Shown piece after piece: positions 8,629 to 16,234 of a stretch of 54,134 bases of DNA. Below the pieces are notes generated by a model. It saw only the letters and a list, made by a program, of their open reading frames with translations. It was not told the origin of the DNA and made no database searches. The translations under genes were made by a program, and so were the position numbers. This stretch comes from Phycicoccus sp. Root101 (GTDB lineage: Bacteria; Actinomycetota; Actinomycetes; Actinomycetales; Dermatophilaceae). Location: positions 1-54,134 of the forward strand of contig NZ_LMCM01000002.1 in assembly GCF_001426245.1 (NCBI RefSeq), read 5' to 3'. Each line of letters begins with the position of its first letter. The stretch's first letter is position 1.

Positions 8629-8774
8629 GCGCTTCTCCTGTCTCGAGTCACCGTGCAAAGGGACTGCCCCAGTGGGCGCGGTCGGCTTCGACCACCTCGT
8701 CAGGCTCCCATGGGACGACCCGCTCCTGCGACGACTTAGCAGCAGAAAGCGGTCATTCCGTCGCGAGCCGGCAG

Positions 8775-8780
8775 TAGGGT
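8775..8780 (+). promoter_or_regulatory. -10 element TAGGGT, leaderless type
   Basis: TAGGGT ends 7 nt before the GTG at 8788, the same placement seen at many genes in the window. Confidence 0.45.
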
Positions 8781-8787
8781 CAGCGAC

Positions 8788-9228
8788 GTGGGGGTGCGCA
8801 AGCTGCTCGGGTCGCTGGGGTTGGTCCTGCTCTGCGCGGCGTGGGGTGTGTTGCTGTTCGGTCTGTTCGGCCTTCCCGCATCCGACGACCCGATGGTCGA
8901 ACTCGAGGCGGGGCCGTCGTTCGCCATCAACCTCGAGGTCTACCTGCCCGCGATCGTGCTGACCCTCGTCCTGCTCCTGGCGGTCCTGGCCGTGCTGAAG
9001 GACCGGGCTGCTACCGCGGTTGGGATCGGCGCGGCCCTGGTGGCCGGAGCGTTCGCGGCATGGGTGCTGAACGAGAAGCCGTTGCTCGACTACCTCCCGC
9101 AGCTGCGAAGCACCCTGCTGTTCTCCGGGGGACTGAGCATGCTGTCGCTACTGCTCTTCCTCGGCCGATCGGCAGTAACCCTCGAACCGCAGGCACGCTC
9201 CACCGACCCCTCGATTTCTCCGACATAG
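8788..9228 (+). CDS. Hypothetical four-helix membrane protein
   Basis: A 146-residue hydrophobic protein with four predicted membrane helices: about 9-29, 52-70, 76-94 and 107-126. The loops are short and the C-terminal tail is polar. I recognise no family. Codon use is normal for the window. The GTG start is supported by a TAGGGT -10 element 7 nt upstream. The next gene has its own -10, so this one is probably expressed alone. Confidence 0.7.
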   Translation: MGVRKLLGSLGLVLLCAAWGVLLFGLFGLPASDDPMVELEAGPSFAINLEVYLPAIVLTLVLLLAVLAVLKDRAATAVGIGAALVAGAFAAWVLNEKPLLDYLPQLRSTLLFSGGLSMLSLLLFLGRSAVTLEPQARSTDPSISPT

Positions 9229-9243
9229 GCGCCCCCGCGGTTC

Positions 9244-9249
9244 TAGCGT
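9244..9249 (+). promoter_or_regulatory. -10 element TAGCGT, leaderless type
   Basis: TAGCGT ends 6 nt before the ATG at 9256 and supports that start. Confidence 0.5.
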
Positions 9250-9255
9250 GAGCGC

Positions 9256-9594
9256 ATGGCGCACTACGAGCGGGACCTGACCGGGAACGTGGACGACCTC
9301 GTCGCCCACCTGGACCGGGCCATCCCGCAGGGGAGCATCAGCGCGAAGTACGAGGCGGGATCGGATCACCGGGTCGGTGACGCGCGGATGCTGGTGCGGG
9401 CGTACGAGCGCTACAGCGCCCTGGGTGGCAACCGGGTGAGCCTGTGCATCAGCGTCCTCGCGGTGGGGGAGGAGATGTCGCTCTCGATGGTGAGCGCGGG
9501 TGGCAGCGAAGCCGTGTTCTTCAAGGTCAACACCTTCGGCGAGGAGGCCTTCCTCGAACGCGCCATCCAGGCCCTCGAGTCCTACCCCGGTTGA
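9256..9594 (+). CDS. DUF6054-like small protein
   Basis: A 112-residue soluble protein. It opens with MAHYERDLTGNVDDLVAHLD and continues with a RAYERYSALGGNRVSL block, a GGSEAVFFKVNTFGEEAF segment and a short C-terminal helix. This pattern resembles DUF6054, a small alpha/beta family I associate mainly with Firmicutes; the assignment is from memory of the motif order and is moderate. Function unknown. The ATG is supported by TAGCGT 6 nt upstream. Confidence 0.7.
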   Translation: MAHYERDLTGNVDDLVAHLDRAIPQGSISAKYEAGSDHRVGDARMLVRAYERYSALGGNRVSLCISVLAVGEEMSLSMVSAGGSEAVFFKVNTFGEEAFLERAIQALESYPG

Positions 9595-9896
9595 GTCGCG
9601 ACTCCCGTGGACATGACACCGTCGCCGGACCCGCGCATCGACGCCACCCCTCGGCTCCCTGCCGCCGGTGAGCGGGCCCTGGTCCTCGACGGTGCCGGCT
9701 CGGCGGCTCGACGGCGCAGCGCTGGCGGGCCGTCGCCACCGGGTACGCGCGGGTGCTGGTGCTCTCACCGCGACCACCCGTCGCTGCCGGACAGGCTCGG
9801 ATCCTGTTGCACCACAGGCGTATCAACAGCAGCTCCGGGCCCTCCTTGCTGACAGAGGGGTTGGACGTCCTGCCCGGCCCACGGTTGGAGGTCGTC
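9595..9896. other. Intergenic region, no supported gene
   Basis: About 300 bases. Open frames on both strands cross it but read as arginine- and proline-rich out-of-frame translations. The only functional element I can support is the GGAGG site at its right end, which serves the ATG at 9897. Confidence 0.55.
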
Positions 9897-10223
9897 ATGC
9901 GCGACACATTCACCGCCCGGATCTCGAGCCTGGCAGTCATCGTGGCTGCTCTCTCGACCCTGGGAGCCGTGATCTACCTGTCGGTGCGGGGCCAACAGGT
10001 CAATGAGTACCTGGCAGGCCTGGCCGGTCTGACCATCGGCGCGCTCCTGCCGTCGCCCCTGTCTCCATCAGGAGCGACGACCGGAGCGACGGGAACGTCG
10101 TCCGGAGTGACGTCCGGAGCGGTGACCACTGCCACGCCGGGTGCCACACCCGCGGGGTCACCCGGACTCGCCACCGGGGTGGCCAACGGGGGGAGCCGGG
10201 GCAGTGCCGACGTGGCGCGGTGA
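9897..10223 (+). CDS. Small two-helix protein with Gly/Thr/Ser-rich tail
   Basis: A 108-residue protein. Two hydrophobic helices (about 10-29 and 38-53) are separated by a short polar turn. A low-complexity tail of Gly, Thr, Ser, Ala and Pro with GATTGATGT-like runs fills residues 57-100. The ATG is preceded by GGAGG at 5-nt spacing. The topology, two helices and a small size, is holin-like, but that alone is weak evidence. Its stop overlaps a GTG in the next gene's frame (GTGA), which hints at coupling with the baseplate-like gene. Function unknown. Confidence 0.6.
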   Translation: MRDTFTARISSLAVIVAALSTLGAVIYLSVRGQQVNEYLAGLAGLTIGALLPSPLSPSGATTGATGTSSGVTSGAVTTATPGATPAGSPGLATGVANGGSRGSADVAR

Positions 10224-10315
10224 GCCGGCGCAGCACGGCATACCGGGTTGCTGCATGCCTTGGCTGGGAGACGACGGGCGCGGACAATGACGGCCATGAA
10301 CACACGCGTGCGGTC

Positions 10316-10927
10316 ATGAGCAGCGCAGGCGGTCCCGAGGGCCGGCCGCAGCTCGACGACCTCGTCGAGCGGGCCCGCGCCGGACTGCGCGACTGGACGG
10401 ACCGGACCGACCACGACCCTGGCGTGGCGCTCCTGGAACTGTTCGCGTTCGTGGGGGAGCTGCTCGCGAGCCACGCGGACCGCATCGCTGACGAGGCCTA
10501 CCTCGGCGAGGAGGGACGGGCCGGGCTCGACCTCGGTGACGGTGTGCACGGCGGTCGGCCGCCAGGGGGTCGCTCGATCAGCGCGCGCTACCGGCAGGGT
10601 GGTGGGTACGTCGCGGTGCGCCAGCAACAGGGCCGGGTGCCGCTCGACGGCGACGTGGTGGAGGAGCCGCCGCGCCCCGCCATCGGCGTGCACCGGGCGG
10701 TCGTCGTGAACAACATCGACCCGCTCCTGCGCAGCCGCCTGCTGGTGTCGGTCCCCGACGTGACCGTGGAGGACGGACCGGTATGGGCCGTGGCCTGCCT
10801 TCCTGCCACCGTCCCCTCCGCCGAGGGCGGGGAACCACCCGTTCCTGCGGTCGGCGACGCGGTGTGGGTGGCGTTCGAGGGTGGCGACCCGTCATTTCCC
10901 GTCTGGCTGGGGCGCAACGGCGGCTGA
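10316..10927 (+). CDS. Baseplate J-like N-terminus fused to phage-spike gpV OB-fold
   Basis: About 203 residues. Residues about 8-65 resemble the start of contractile-tail baseplate assembly proteins: LDDLVERARAGL, then DHDPGVALLELFAFVGELL and RIADEAYLGE. Residues about 118-203 resemble the gpV/gp5 OB-fold of contractile injection systems: GVHRAVVVNNIDPLLRSRL, VSVPDV, WAVACLP and VGDAVWVAFEGGDPSFPVWLG. Both halves normally belong to separate, much longer baseplate proteins. No sheath, tube, ATPase or other tail gene is in the window. The start is uncertain: GTG at 10220 overlaps the previous stop, but homology begins only after the ATG at 10316. The end overlaps the convergent epimerase by 36 bp. 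Confidence 0.72.
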   Translation: MSSAGGPEGRPQLDDLVERARAGLRDWTDRTDHDPGVALLELFAFVGELLASHADRIADEAYLGEEGRAGLDLGDGVHGGRPPGGRSISARYRQGGGYVAVRQQQGRVPLDGDVVEEPPRPAIGVHRAVVVNNIDPLLRSRLLVSVPDVTVEDGPVWAVACLPATVPSAEGGEPPVPAVGDAVWVAFEGGDPSFPVWLGRNGG

Positions 10928-11815
10928 GGGGTCGTCGAGGACGTCGCGCCACGAGTGCCGGGGCGCGTACCCGAGGAGGTCGCGCGCCTTGTCGATGGAG
11001 TAGAACGTCTCGTCGCGGCCCATCTCCCGTCGCTGCTCGACCCCGGCGTAGAAGCGCTCGCGGACCTCGTCGGTCGTCACGGCGACTGACATGTCGGCGT
11101 TGGCGACGTTGAAGACCTCGTACCCCAGTCCGTCGACCTCGAGGCAGCGCTGGACCAGCTGGCCCAGGTCGCGGGTGTCGATGTAGGCGAAGATGTTCCG
11201 CCGCCGCAGGGAGGGGTCCGCCAGGAACGCCGGGAACAGCTCGGCGTACTCGTGCGGCTCGATGACGTTGTTGATGCGCAGGCCGTAGACGTCGGTGCCG
11301 GTCCGGGCCTGGAACGACCGCGCGGTCACCTCGCCCGCCACCTTGGACATCGCGTAGGAGTCCTCCGGGACGGTGGGGTGGTCCTCGTCGACCGGGACGT
11401 ACAGCGGACGCCGCTCGCCCTGCGCGAAGCAGATCCCGTACGTCGTCTCGGACGAGGCGAAGACGACCTTGCGGATGCCGAGGCGGGTCGCGGCCTCGAG
11501 CACGTTGTAGGTGCTGAGCACGTTCGTCGCGTAGGTCGCCGCGTCGGTCGTGAGGAGGATCCGGGGGACCGCGGCGAAGTGCACCACGGCGTCGTACGCG
11601 GGCTTCTCCGCGAGCTCCAGCTCCTCCATCCGAGCCAGGCCCGCCATGGCGGAGTAGGTCTCACCGATGTCGGTGAGGTCGACCCGCAGGTCGGCGACGT
11701 CGGGATGGCCCAGGGGGACGAGGTCGGCGTTCGTCACGTCGTGACCCTGCTCGGCCAGGTGGGCCGCGACGTGCTTGCCGGCCTTGCCGCTGCCGCCGGT
11801 GAAGAAGATGCGCAT
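10892..11815 (-). CDS. NAD-dependent epimerase/dehydratase (extended SDR)
   Basis: A 307-residue extended short-chain dehydrogenase/reductase. The Rossmann motif GGSGKAG is at residues 7-13, and HFAAVPR follows strand beta-4. The catalytic triad is S121 or S122 (ASSETTYG), Y154 and K158 (YAMSK). The family acts on nucleotide sugars or related substrates; the particular substrate is not evident. ATG at 11815 is chosen over an in-frame TTG four codons upstream. It is transcribed alone and convergent with the baseplate-like gene. Confidence 0.88.
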   Translation of the reverse strand: MRIFFTGGSGKAGKHVAAHLAEQGHDVTNADLVPLGHPDVADLRVDLTDIGETYSAMAGLARMEELELAEKPAYDAVVHFAAVPRILLTTDAATYATNVLSTYNVLEAATRLGIRKVVFASSETTYGICFAQGERRPLYVPVDEDHPTVPEDSYAMSKVAGEVTARSFQARTGTDVYGLRINNVIEPHEYAELFPAFLADPSLRRRNIFAYIDTRDLGQLVQRCLEVDGLGYEVFNVANADMSVAVTTDEVRERFYAGVEQRREMGRDETFYSIDKARDLLGYAPRHSWRDVLDDPSAAVAPQPDGK

Positions 11816-11877
11816 GTCCTGATCCAACCATCGTGGGGGCGGGCGGGCGCGCGGGCCGGGTCCGGGCGTGACGGGAC

Positions 11878-11883
11878 TAGTCT
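11878..11883 (+). promoter_or_regulatory. -10 element TAGTCT, leaderless type
   Basis: TAGTCT ends 6 nt before the GTG at 11890. A GGGAG lies so close to the GTG that it is unlikely to act as a ribosome binding site, so a leaderless transcript is the simpler reading. Confidence 0.5.
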
Positions 11884-11889
11884 CGGGAG

Positions 11890-12588
11890 GTGAAGATCGA
11901 GGAGCTGGACTTCGGCGACACCCCTTGGGGCGAGATCAGCCTTCGCCGGCGCTGGGACCGCGTCACCGAGCGTGACGTGCACGAGGTCAAGCTCGGCGAC
12001 GACTTCCTCATGTCCAGCCAGTTCACCGTGGGTGAGCAGGAGCTGTCGCGCATCGGGCTGGCAGCCACGCCCGGCACCTCGCTCACGGTCCTCGTCGGCG
12101 GCCTGGGCCTCGGGTACACGGCGGCCGCCGCCCTCGAGGACGACCGCGTCGCCGAGCTGACCGTCATCGAGGCGCTCGAGGCCGTCATCTCCTGGCACGA
12201 GCGAGACCTGTTCCCGGACACCCGTGGGCTGGCGGCGGACCCCCGCGTGCGCCTGGTCCGCGACGACTTCTTCGACGTGGTGCGGACCGGCCGCGCCGAC
12301 CGCACATACGACGCGGTGCTGGTGGACATCGACCACGCGCCGGACTGGCTGCTGCGCGACGACCACGGTGACCTCTACACCGTCGAGGGCTTCGCCCGGG
12401 TGGGCGCGATGCTCGTCGACGGTGGGGTGTTCGCGCTGTGGTCCGACGAGCCGCCCGAGCCCGAGGTCGTGCGACGGATGGGGGAGGCCTTCGACCGGGC
12501 CGAAGCGCACGTGGTCCCGTTCCCCAACCCGCTCACCGGCGGCGAGTCCGCCAACACCGTCTACCTCGCCGTCAGCCCGAGGCGCTGA
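11890..12588 (+). CDS. Spermidine synthase-fold SAM-binding protein
   Basis: A 232-residue protein with the fold of spermidine synthases and class I methyltransferases. The nucleotide-binding loop is VGGLGLGYTAAA (G70-G75), with acidic residues after strand 2 (VIEALEA) and a YDAVLVDIDHAPDW strand-4 segment (D146, D148). The LYTVEGFARVGAMLVDGG block is typical of the spermidine-synthase-like group. The classical aminopropyltransferase gatekeeping residues are not all evident, so it may methylate or transfer on another substrate. It is divergent from the epimerase. Confidence 0.8.
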   Translation: MKIEELDFGDTPWGEISLRRRWDRVTERDVHEVKLGDDFLMSSQFTVGEQELSRIGLAATPGTSLTVLVGGLGLGYTAAAALEDDRVAELTVIEALEAVISWHERDLFPDTRGLAADPRVRLVRDDFFDVVRTGRADRTYDAVLVDIDHAPDWLLRDDHGDLYTVEGFARVGAMLVDGGVFALWSDEPPEPEVVRRMGEAFDRAEAHVVPFPNPLTGGESANTVYLAVSPRR

Positions 12589-12957
12589 GCACCGCCGCCT
12601 CGATCTTCGCGCAGTGGCCCGTTCACCACCGGTCGTCGCGCGAACCAGGCTCGGTGTCCTCCGGTCGTTGCCACCACGCCACGTGCCCCACGCGTGGAGG
12701 CCGAGCGCAGTGATGGTCTCGTCCGCGTGAGCTGTGTTCGCGCGGCACGTGGCCAGGATCTCGGCGCTGCCCTAGACGTGCAGCCTGTCCTTCTGGGGAT
12801 CGGTCACGGGCCCACCCTGCCGTATGACGCCTGGGGTGGGCCGGGGAAGGCTGCACCCGGTCCGGGGACAGCAGAGCCTGGGCTCACGCGGCGAAGCGGT
12901 GCAGACGGGCCGGGTACGTCCCTCCGGCCCGCCTGCAGCTGTGAAGCCCCGATCGCG
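12589..12957. other. Intergenic region with a terminator, no supported gene
   Basis: About 370 bases between two 3' ends (the spermidine-synthase-like gene and the permease operon). No coding frame with domain content or ribosome binding site is seen. The right end holds a strong GC hairpin, annotated separately. Confidence 0.6.
12901..12936 (-). terminator. Hairpin terminator of the sugar ABC operon
   Basis: CGGGCCGG at 12906-12913 pairs with CCGGCCCG at 12924-12931, extended by GCAG/CTGC at the base. It begins about 22 nt beyond the permease stop on the minus strand. There is no U-run, as is common in actinobacteria. Confidence 0.6.
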
Positions 12958-13812
12958 CTAGCCCTTGTCGGCACCCTCGTTGCCGCCACGGACGAACTGC
13001 CGCTGGAAGGCGAAGAACAGCAGTGCCACCGGGATGGTGGTGAGCAACGCCGCACCGAGCTTGAGGGGGTACTGCGATCCGGCGCCTAGATCACCGCTGG
13101 CCAGGCTCGCGAGTCCCGTCACCAGGGTCTTGAGCTCCGGGCTCTGCGTGGTCACCAGGAAGTGCGTGAACTCGTTCCACGACCCCTGGAACGACAGGAT
13201 CGTCAAGGTGATCAGGGCCGGTCGTGCCATCGGCAGCACCACCGACCAGAAGGTGCGGAACACCCCGGCCCCGTCGATCCGGGCGGCCTCCTCGACCGAC
13301 ACCGAGATGGAGTCGAAGAACTGCTTCATGATGAACACCCCGGCCGCGTCCACGAGCAGGGGCAGCACCATCGCGGAGTAGGTGTTGTAAATCCCGAGGT
13401 AGCTCACCATGAGGAACTTCGGGATGAGCAGGGCCACGCCGGGGACGCTCATCACGGCCAGGACGGTCGCGAACATGAACTTGCGGCCCCGGAACTTCAA
13501 CCGGGACAACGCATATCCCGCCAGGCTGTCGAAGAACACCCTGGCGGCGGTCACGACCAGGGTGATCACGACCGAGTTGCCCAACCAGCGCGTGATCGGC
13601 ACGGAGCTGTCGCCACCGATGCCGAAGATGCGCTTCCATGCCGTGGTGTCGAACGGGTTGGGCACCAGGCTCAGGGGGCTGTCGGTCGAGGCGCTGTCGG
13701 TCTTGAACGACGTCGCGATCTGGATGAGGAACGGGTAGAGGTAGATCACCGAGAACAGCACGAGCACGACATAGAAGAGGATGAGCTTCCATCCGGTGGT
13801 GCGCCTGGTCAT
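12958..13812 (-). CDS. Carbohydrate ABC transporter permease (MalG type)
   Basis: A 284-residue inner-membrane permease with six predicted helices (first about 8-28). The EAA loop that docks the ATPase is EEAARIDGAG at 174-183, followed by VVLPMARPAL. N-terminal LYPFLIQIATSFK and C-terminal FQRQFVRGG match the MalG class of sugar importers. The ATG overlaps the upstream permease stop as ATGA, so translation is coupled. No ATPase gene is present in the operon, so it probably uses a shared MsiK-type ATPase. It is the last gene of the lacI-sbp-malF-malG operon and is followed by a hairpin. Confidence 0.93.
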   Translation of the reverse strand: MTRRTTGWKLILFYVVLVLFSVIYLYPFLIQIATSFKTDSASTDSPLSLVPNPFDTTAWKRIFGIGGDSSVPITRWLGNSVVITLVVTAARVFFDSLAGYALSRLKFRGRKFMFATVLAVMSVPGVALLIPKFLMVSYLGIYNTYSAMVLPLLVDAAGVFIMKQFFDSISVSVEEAARIDGAGVFRTFWSVVLPMARPALITLTILSFQGSWNEFTHFLVTTQSPELKTLVTGLASLASGDLGAGSQYPLKLGAALLTTIPVALLFFAFQRQFVRGGNEGADKG

Positions 13813-14996
13813 AGCGTCGTGCCTCTCGCTGCGCCGGAGTCGGCGACCTCGTCGTTGGCCAGGACCGCGGTGGCCGGGGCCGCGGGTCCGCTTCGGGTGC
13901 CCGACGTGGCCATGGGTCCGCGCCGGCCACGTCGCGGGGTGTCCTTGTCGCGCATGAGCCACCGCTGGAACCCGGTCAGCGCGATGATCAGCAGGAACAC
14001 GATGAACGACATGGCCGCACCACTGCCGTAGTCGAGGCTCGTGAAGGACTGCTTGTAGGACAGAAACGCAGGGGTCAGCGTCGTGTTGGCCGGCGCACCC
14101 TTGCCCATGACGTAGATCTGGTCGAAGACCTGCCACGTGCCGATCAGTCCGAGGGTGGTGACGAGGAAGATCGTCGGCTTGAGCATCGGCAGCGTGACGA
14201 ACCGCAGCTTCTGCCAGGGGGAGACCCCATCGAGGGCCGCTGCTTCATCGACCTCGACGGGCAGGTCCTGCAGCGCGGCCAGGAACATCAGCATGAACGT
14301 GCCGGTGGTGGTCCAGATCGCGAGGATGATGACGACGCACATCGCCACCGACGGTCCGGAGATCCACTCCCAGACCGACCTGCCGAGCACCTCGCCCTGG
14401 GCCCACGACGGATTGTCCTCGACGCCCACGGCGTTGAAGAAGATGTGGAACAGCCCGCGGGAGTCGCTGAACCACGCGGGTCCCTGGATCCCGAAGATCT
14501 CCAGGACGGCGTTGACCGCGCCGGAGTTGGCGAACAGGAAGAGGAACACCACGCTGATCGCGATCGAGCTGGTCACCGAAGGGAAGTAGAACGCGGTCCG
14601 AAAGAAGCTCTTGCCCTTGAGGAAGCGGTTGCTGACGATCAGGGCCAGAAAGAACGAGACGGCGGTTTGCAGCGGCACGACGAAGAAGACGTACCAGAAG
14701 TTGTTGCCCAGTGACTGCATGAAGTTGTCGCGCTTCAGGCCGTCCTGGGTGAACAGCGCCGTGTAGTTGCGCACTCCGACCATCGGGGCGTTCTCCCCGC
14801 CCTGGAACGGCGAGCCGTTGCCCTTCCAACCGGTGAAGCTCACGTAAAGCGCCATCAGGACCGGAATGAACAGGAACAGGCCCAGCACGATGATCATGGG
14901 CGAGATGAACAACCAGCCGGCTGCCCCCTCGCGACCGCGGATCCCGCCGCCGCGCTGGCGGCGACGGGACCCGATGGTGGTGGTGGTCACGGTCAC
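13809..14996 (-). CDS. Carbohydrate ABC transporter permease (MalF type)
   Basis: A 395-residue membrane permease, partner of the MalG-type protein. A basic N-terminus (RRRQRGGGIRGR) precedes six or more helices starting at about 27-50. The EAA loop is DEAAALDGVSPWQ at about 259-271, followed by FVTLPMLKPT. About 40 residues at the C-terminus are disordered and rich in Ala, Gly and Pro. The GTG start overlaps the binding-protein stop as GTGA, and the stop overlaps the next ATG. Substrate specificity sits with the adjacent binding protein. Confidence 0.93.
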   Translation of the reverse strand: MTVTTTTIGSRRRQRGGGIRGREGAAGWLFISPMIIVLGLFLFIPVLMALYVSFTGWKGNGSPFQGGENAPMVGVRNYTALFTQDGLKRDNFMQSLGNNFWYVFFVVPLQTAVSFFLALIVSNRFLKGKSFFRTAFYFPSVTSSIAISVVFLFLFANSGAVNAVLEIFGIQGPAWFSDSRGLFHIFFNAVGVEDNPSWAQGEVLGRSVWEWISGPSVAMCVVIILAIWTTTGTFMLMFLAALQDLPVEVDEAAALDGVSPWQKLRFVTLPMLKPTIFLVTTLGLIGTWQVFDQIYVMGKGAPANTTLTPAFLSYKQSFTSLDYGSGAAMSFIVFLLIIALTGFQRWLMRDKDTPRRGRRGPMATSGTRSGPAAPATAVLANDEVADSGAARGTTL

Positions 14997-16234
14997 TGGC
15001 CCTTGAGGGCCGAGTCACCGTTCTTCTGCAGGGTGGCCAGGATGGACTTGGGGTCCTTGGTGGCCAGCTGCTCGAGGTCGGTGTTGAACGCCGACATCAC
15101 CGGGTCGAAGCCGGCGAGGTTGACCGGGCCGGTGCCGTAGTCGCCACCGGCGGCGAACGCCGCGTCGTCCGGGAACTGCGCGGCGTACTGCTTGGCACCC
15201 TCGGTAGTGGACGGCATAACGCCGAAGGCCTTGGCGAAGGTCATCTGCTGGTCCACGGAGGTCAGCGACTTCACGAGGTCGACTGCGGCCGCCTGGTTCT
15301 TGGACTTGGCGGCGATGCCCCAGCAGTTGCTGAACAGCAGCGTGCCCTTGCCGGCCGGACCGGCGGGGAGCTCGACCACCTTGGTCTTGATGTCGGGGAA
15401 GTCGTTCTTGAGCGCACCGCGGATCCAGTTGCCCTCGATGGTCATAGCGGCCTTGCCCTTGCCGAGCGCCTCACCACCCCAGCCCGCGTCGACCTGCTTG
15501 GCGTACTTCATCGAGCCGGACTTGAGCAGCTTCTGCGCCTCGGTCAGGCCCGCGACGTTCTCGGGGGAGTCGGCGGTGACCGTCTTGCCGTCCTTGCTGA
15601 CGACCCAGCCGCCGGACTGCAGCATGAACGTGCCGAGGCGGGCCCACTCGCCACCGATGACGAGACCGGTGACCTTGCCGCTGGTGAGCTTCTTGGCGAC
15701 GGTCTCCAGGCCGGCCCAGTCCTTCGGGATGTCAGCGTCGGTCAGGCCCGCCTTGGTCCAGAGGTCGGTGTTGATGATCAGGCCCAACGTCGAGAAGTCC
15801 TTCGGCGCGCACTGGAGCTTGCCGTCGTAGGTGTAGGTCTGGACGAGGCTGTCGAGGTAGCCGGCGTCCTTGACCTGGTCTCCGTACGCGTACAGGTTGC
15901 CGGCCTTGGCGAAGTCGCCGATCCGGGCGGCATCGGCGTAGAAGACGTCCGGCGGCGTGCCGCCGGCGAAGCCCTGGCCGAGCTGCTGGTTGAGGTCGGA
16001 GGCCACGACGACCTCCGCGGTGTTGCCGGACTTCTTGCTCCACGCGTCGGCGGCGGCCTTGACCGCAGCCGTCTCCGCGTCGCCGGACGTGCCGATGAGG
16101 ATCTGCAGCTTGGCCGGGCCGGACGTCTGCTGGGGGCTGGAGCTCTTGCTGTCGAACCCGCCTCCGCCACAGGCGGACAGGGCGAGTGCGGACGTGGTCA
16201 CAAGGACCAGTCCCATGGTGGTGGTGCGCCTCAT
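14993..16234 (-). CDS. Sugar-binding lipoprotein of ABC transporter
   Basis: A 413-residue extracellular solute-binding protein (family 1, MalE-like). The signal peptide begins MRRTTTMGLVLVTTS and ends in lipobox LSAC with lipidated C22. The mature part has the expected ligand-binding pattern: GGTPPDVFYADAARIGDFAK, then GLIINTDLW and MTIEGNWIRG. The ATG is preceded by AGGAG at 5 nt and overlaps the lacI stop (ATGA). It delivers an oligosaccharide to the two permeases downstream. The divergent glucosidase suggests alpha-glucans or another alpha-glucoside, which is inference. Confidence 0.93.
   Translation of the reverse strand: MRRTTTMGLVLVTTSALALSACGGGGFDSKSSSPQQTSGPAKLQILIGTSGDAETAAVKAAADAWSKKSGNTAEVVVASDLNQQLGQGFAGGTPPDVFYADAARIGDFAKAGNLYAYGDQVKDAGYLDSLVQTYTYDGKLQCAPKDFSTLGLIINTDLWTKAGLTDADIPKDWAGLETVAKKLTSGKVTGLVIGGEWARLGTFMLQSGGWVVSKDGKTVTADSPENVAGLTEAQKLLKSGSMKYAKQVDAGWGGEALGKGKAAMTIEGNWIRGALKNDFPDIKTKVVELPAGPAGKGTLLFSNCWGIAAKSKNQAAAVDLVKSLTSVDQQMTFAKAFGVMPSTTEGAKQYAAQFPDDAAFAAGGDYGTGPVNLAGFDPVMSAFNTDLEQLATKDPKSILATLQKNGDSALKGQ

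Noticed and set aside
9753-9896. N-terminal extension of the two-helix protein gene
   Set aside because: The extension is arginine- and proline-rich. The ATG at 9897 has GGAGG directly upstream and begins the hydrophobic domain.
9256-10927. Contractile injection system cluster
   Set aside because: Only the single fused baseplate-like gene supports it. No sheath, tube, ATPase or effector genes are seen in 9-12 kb.
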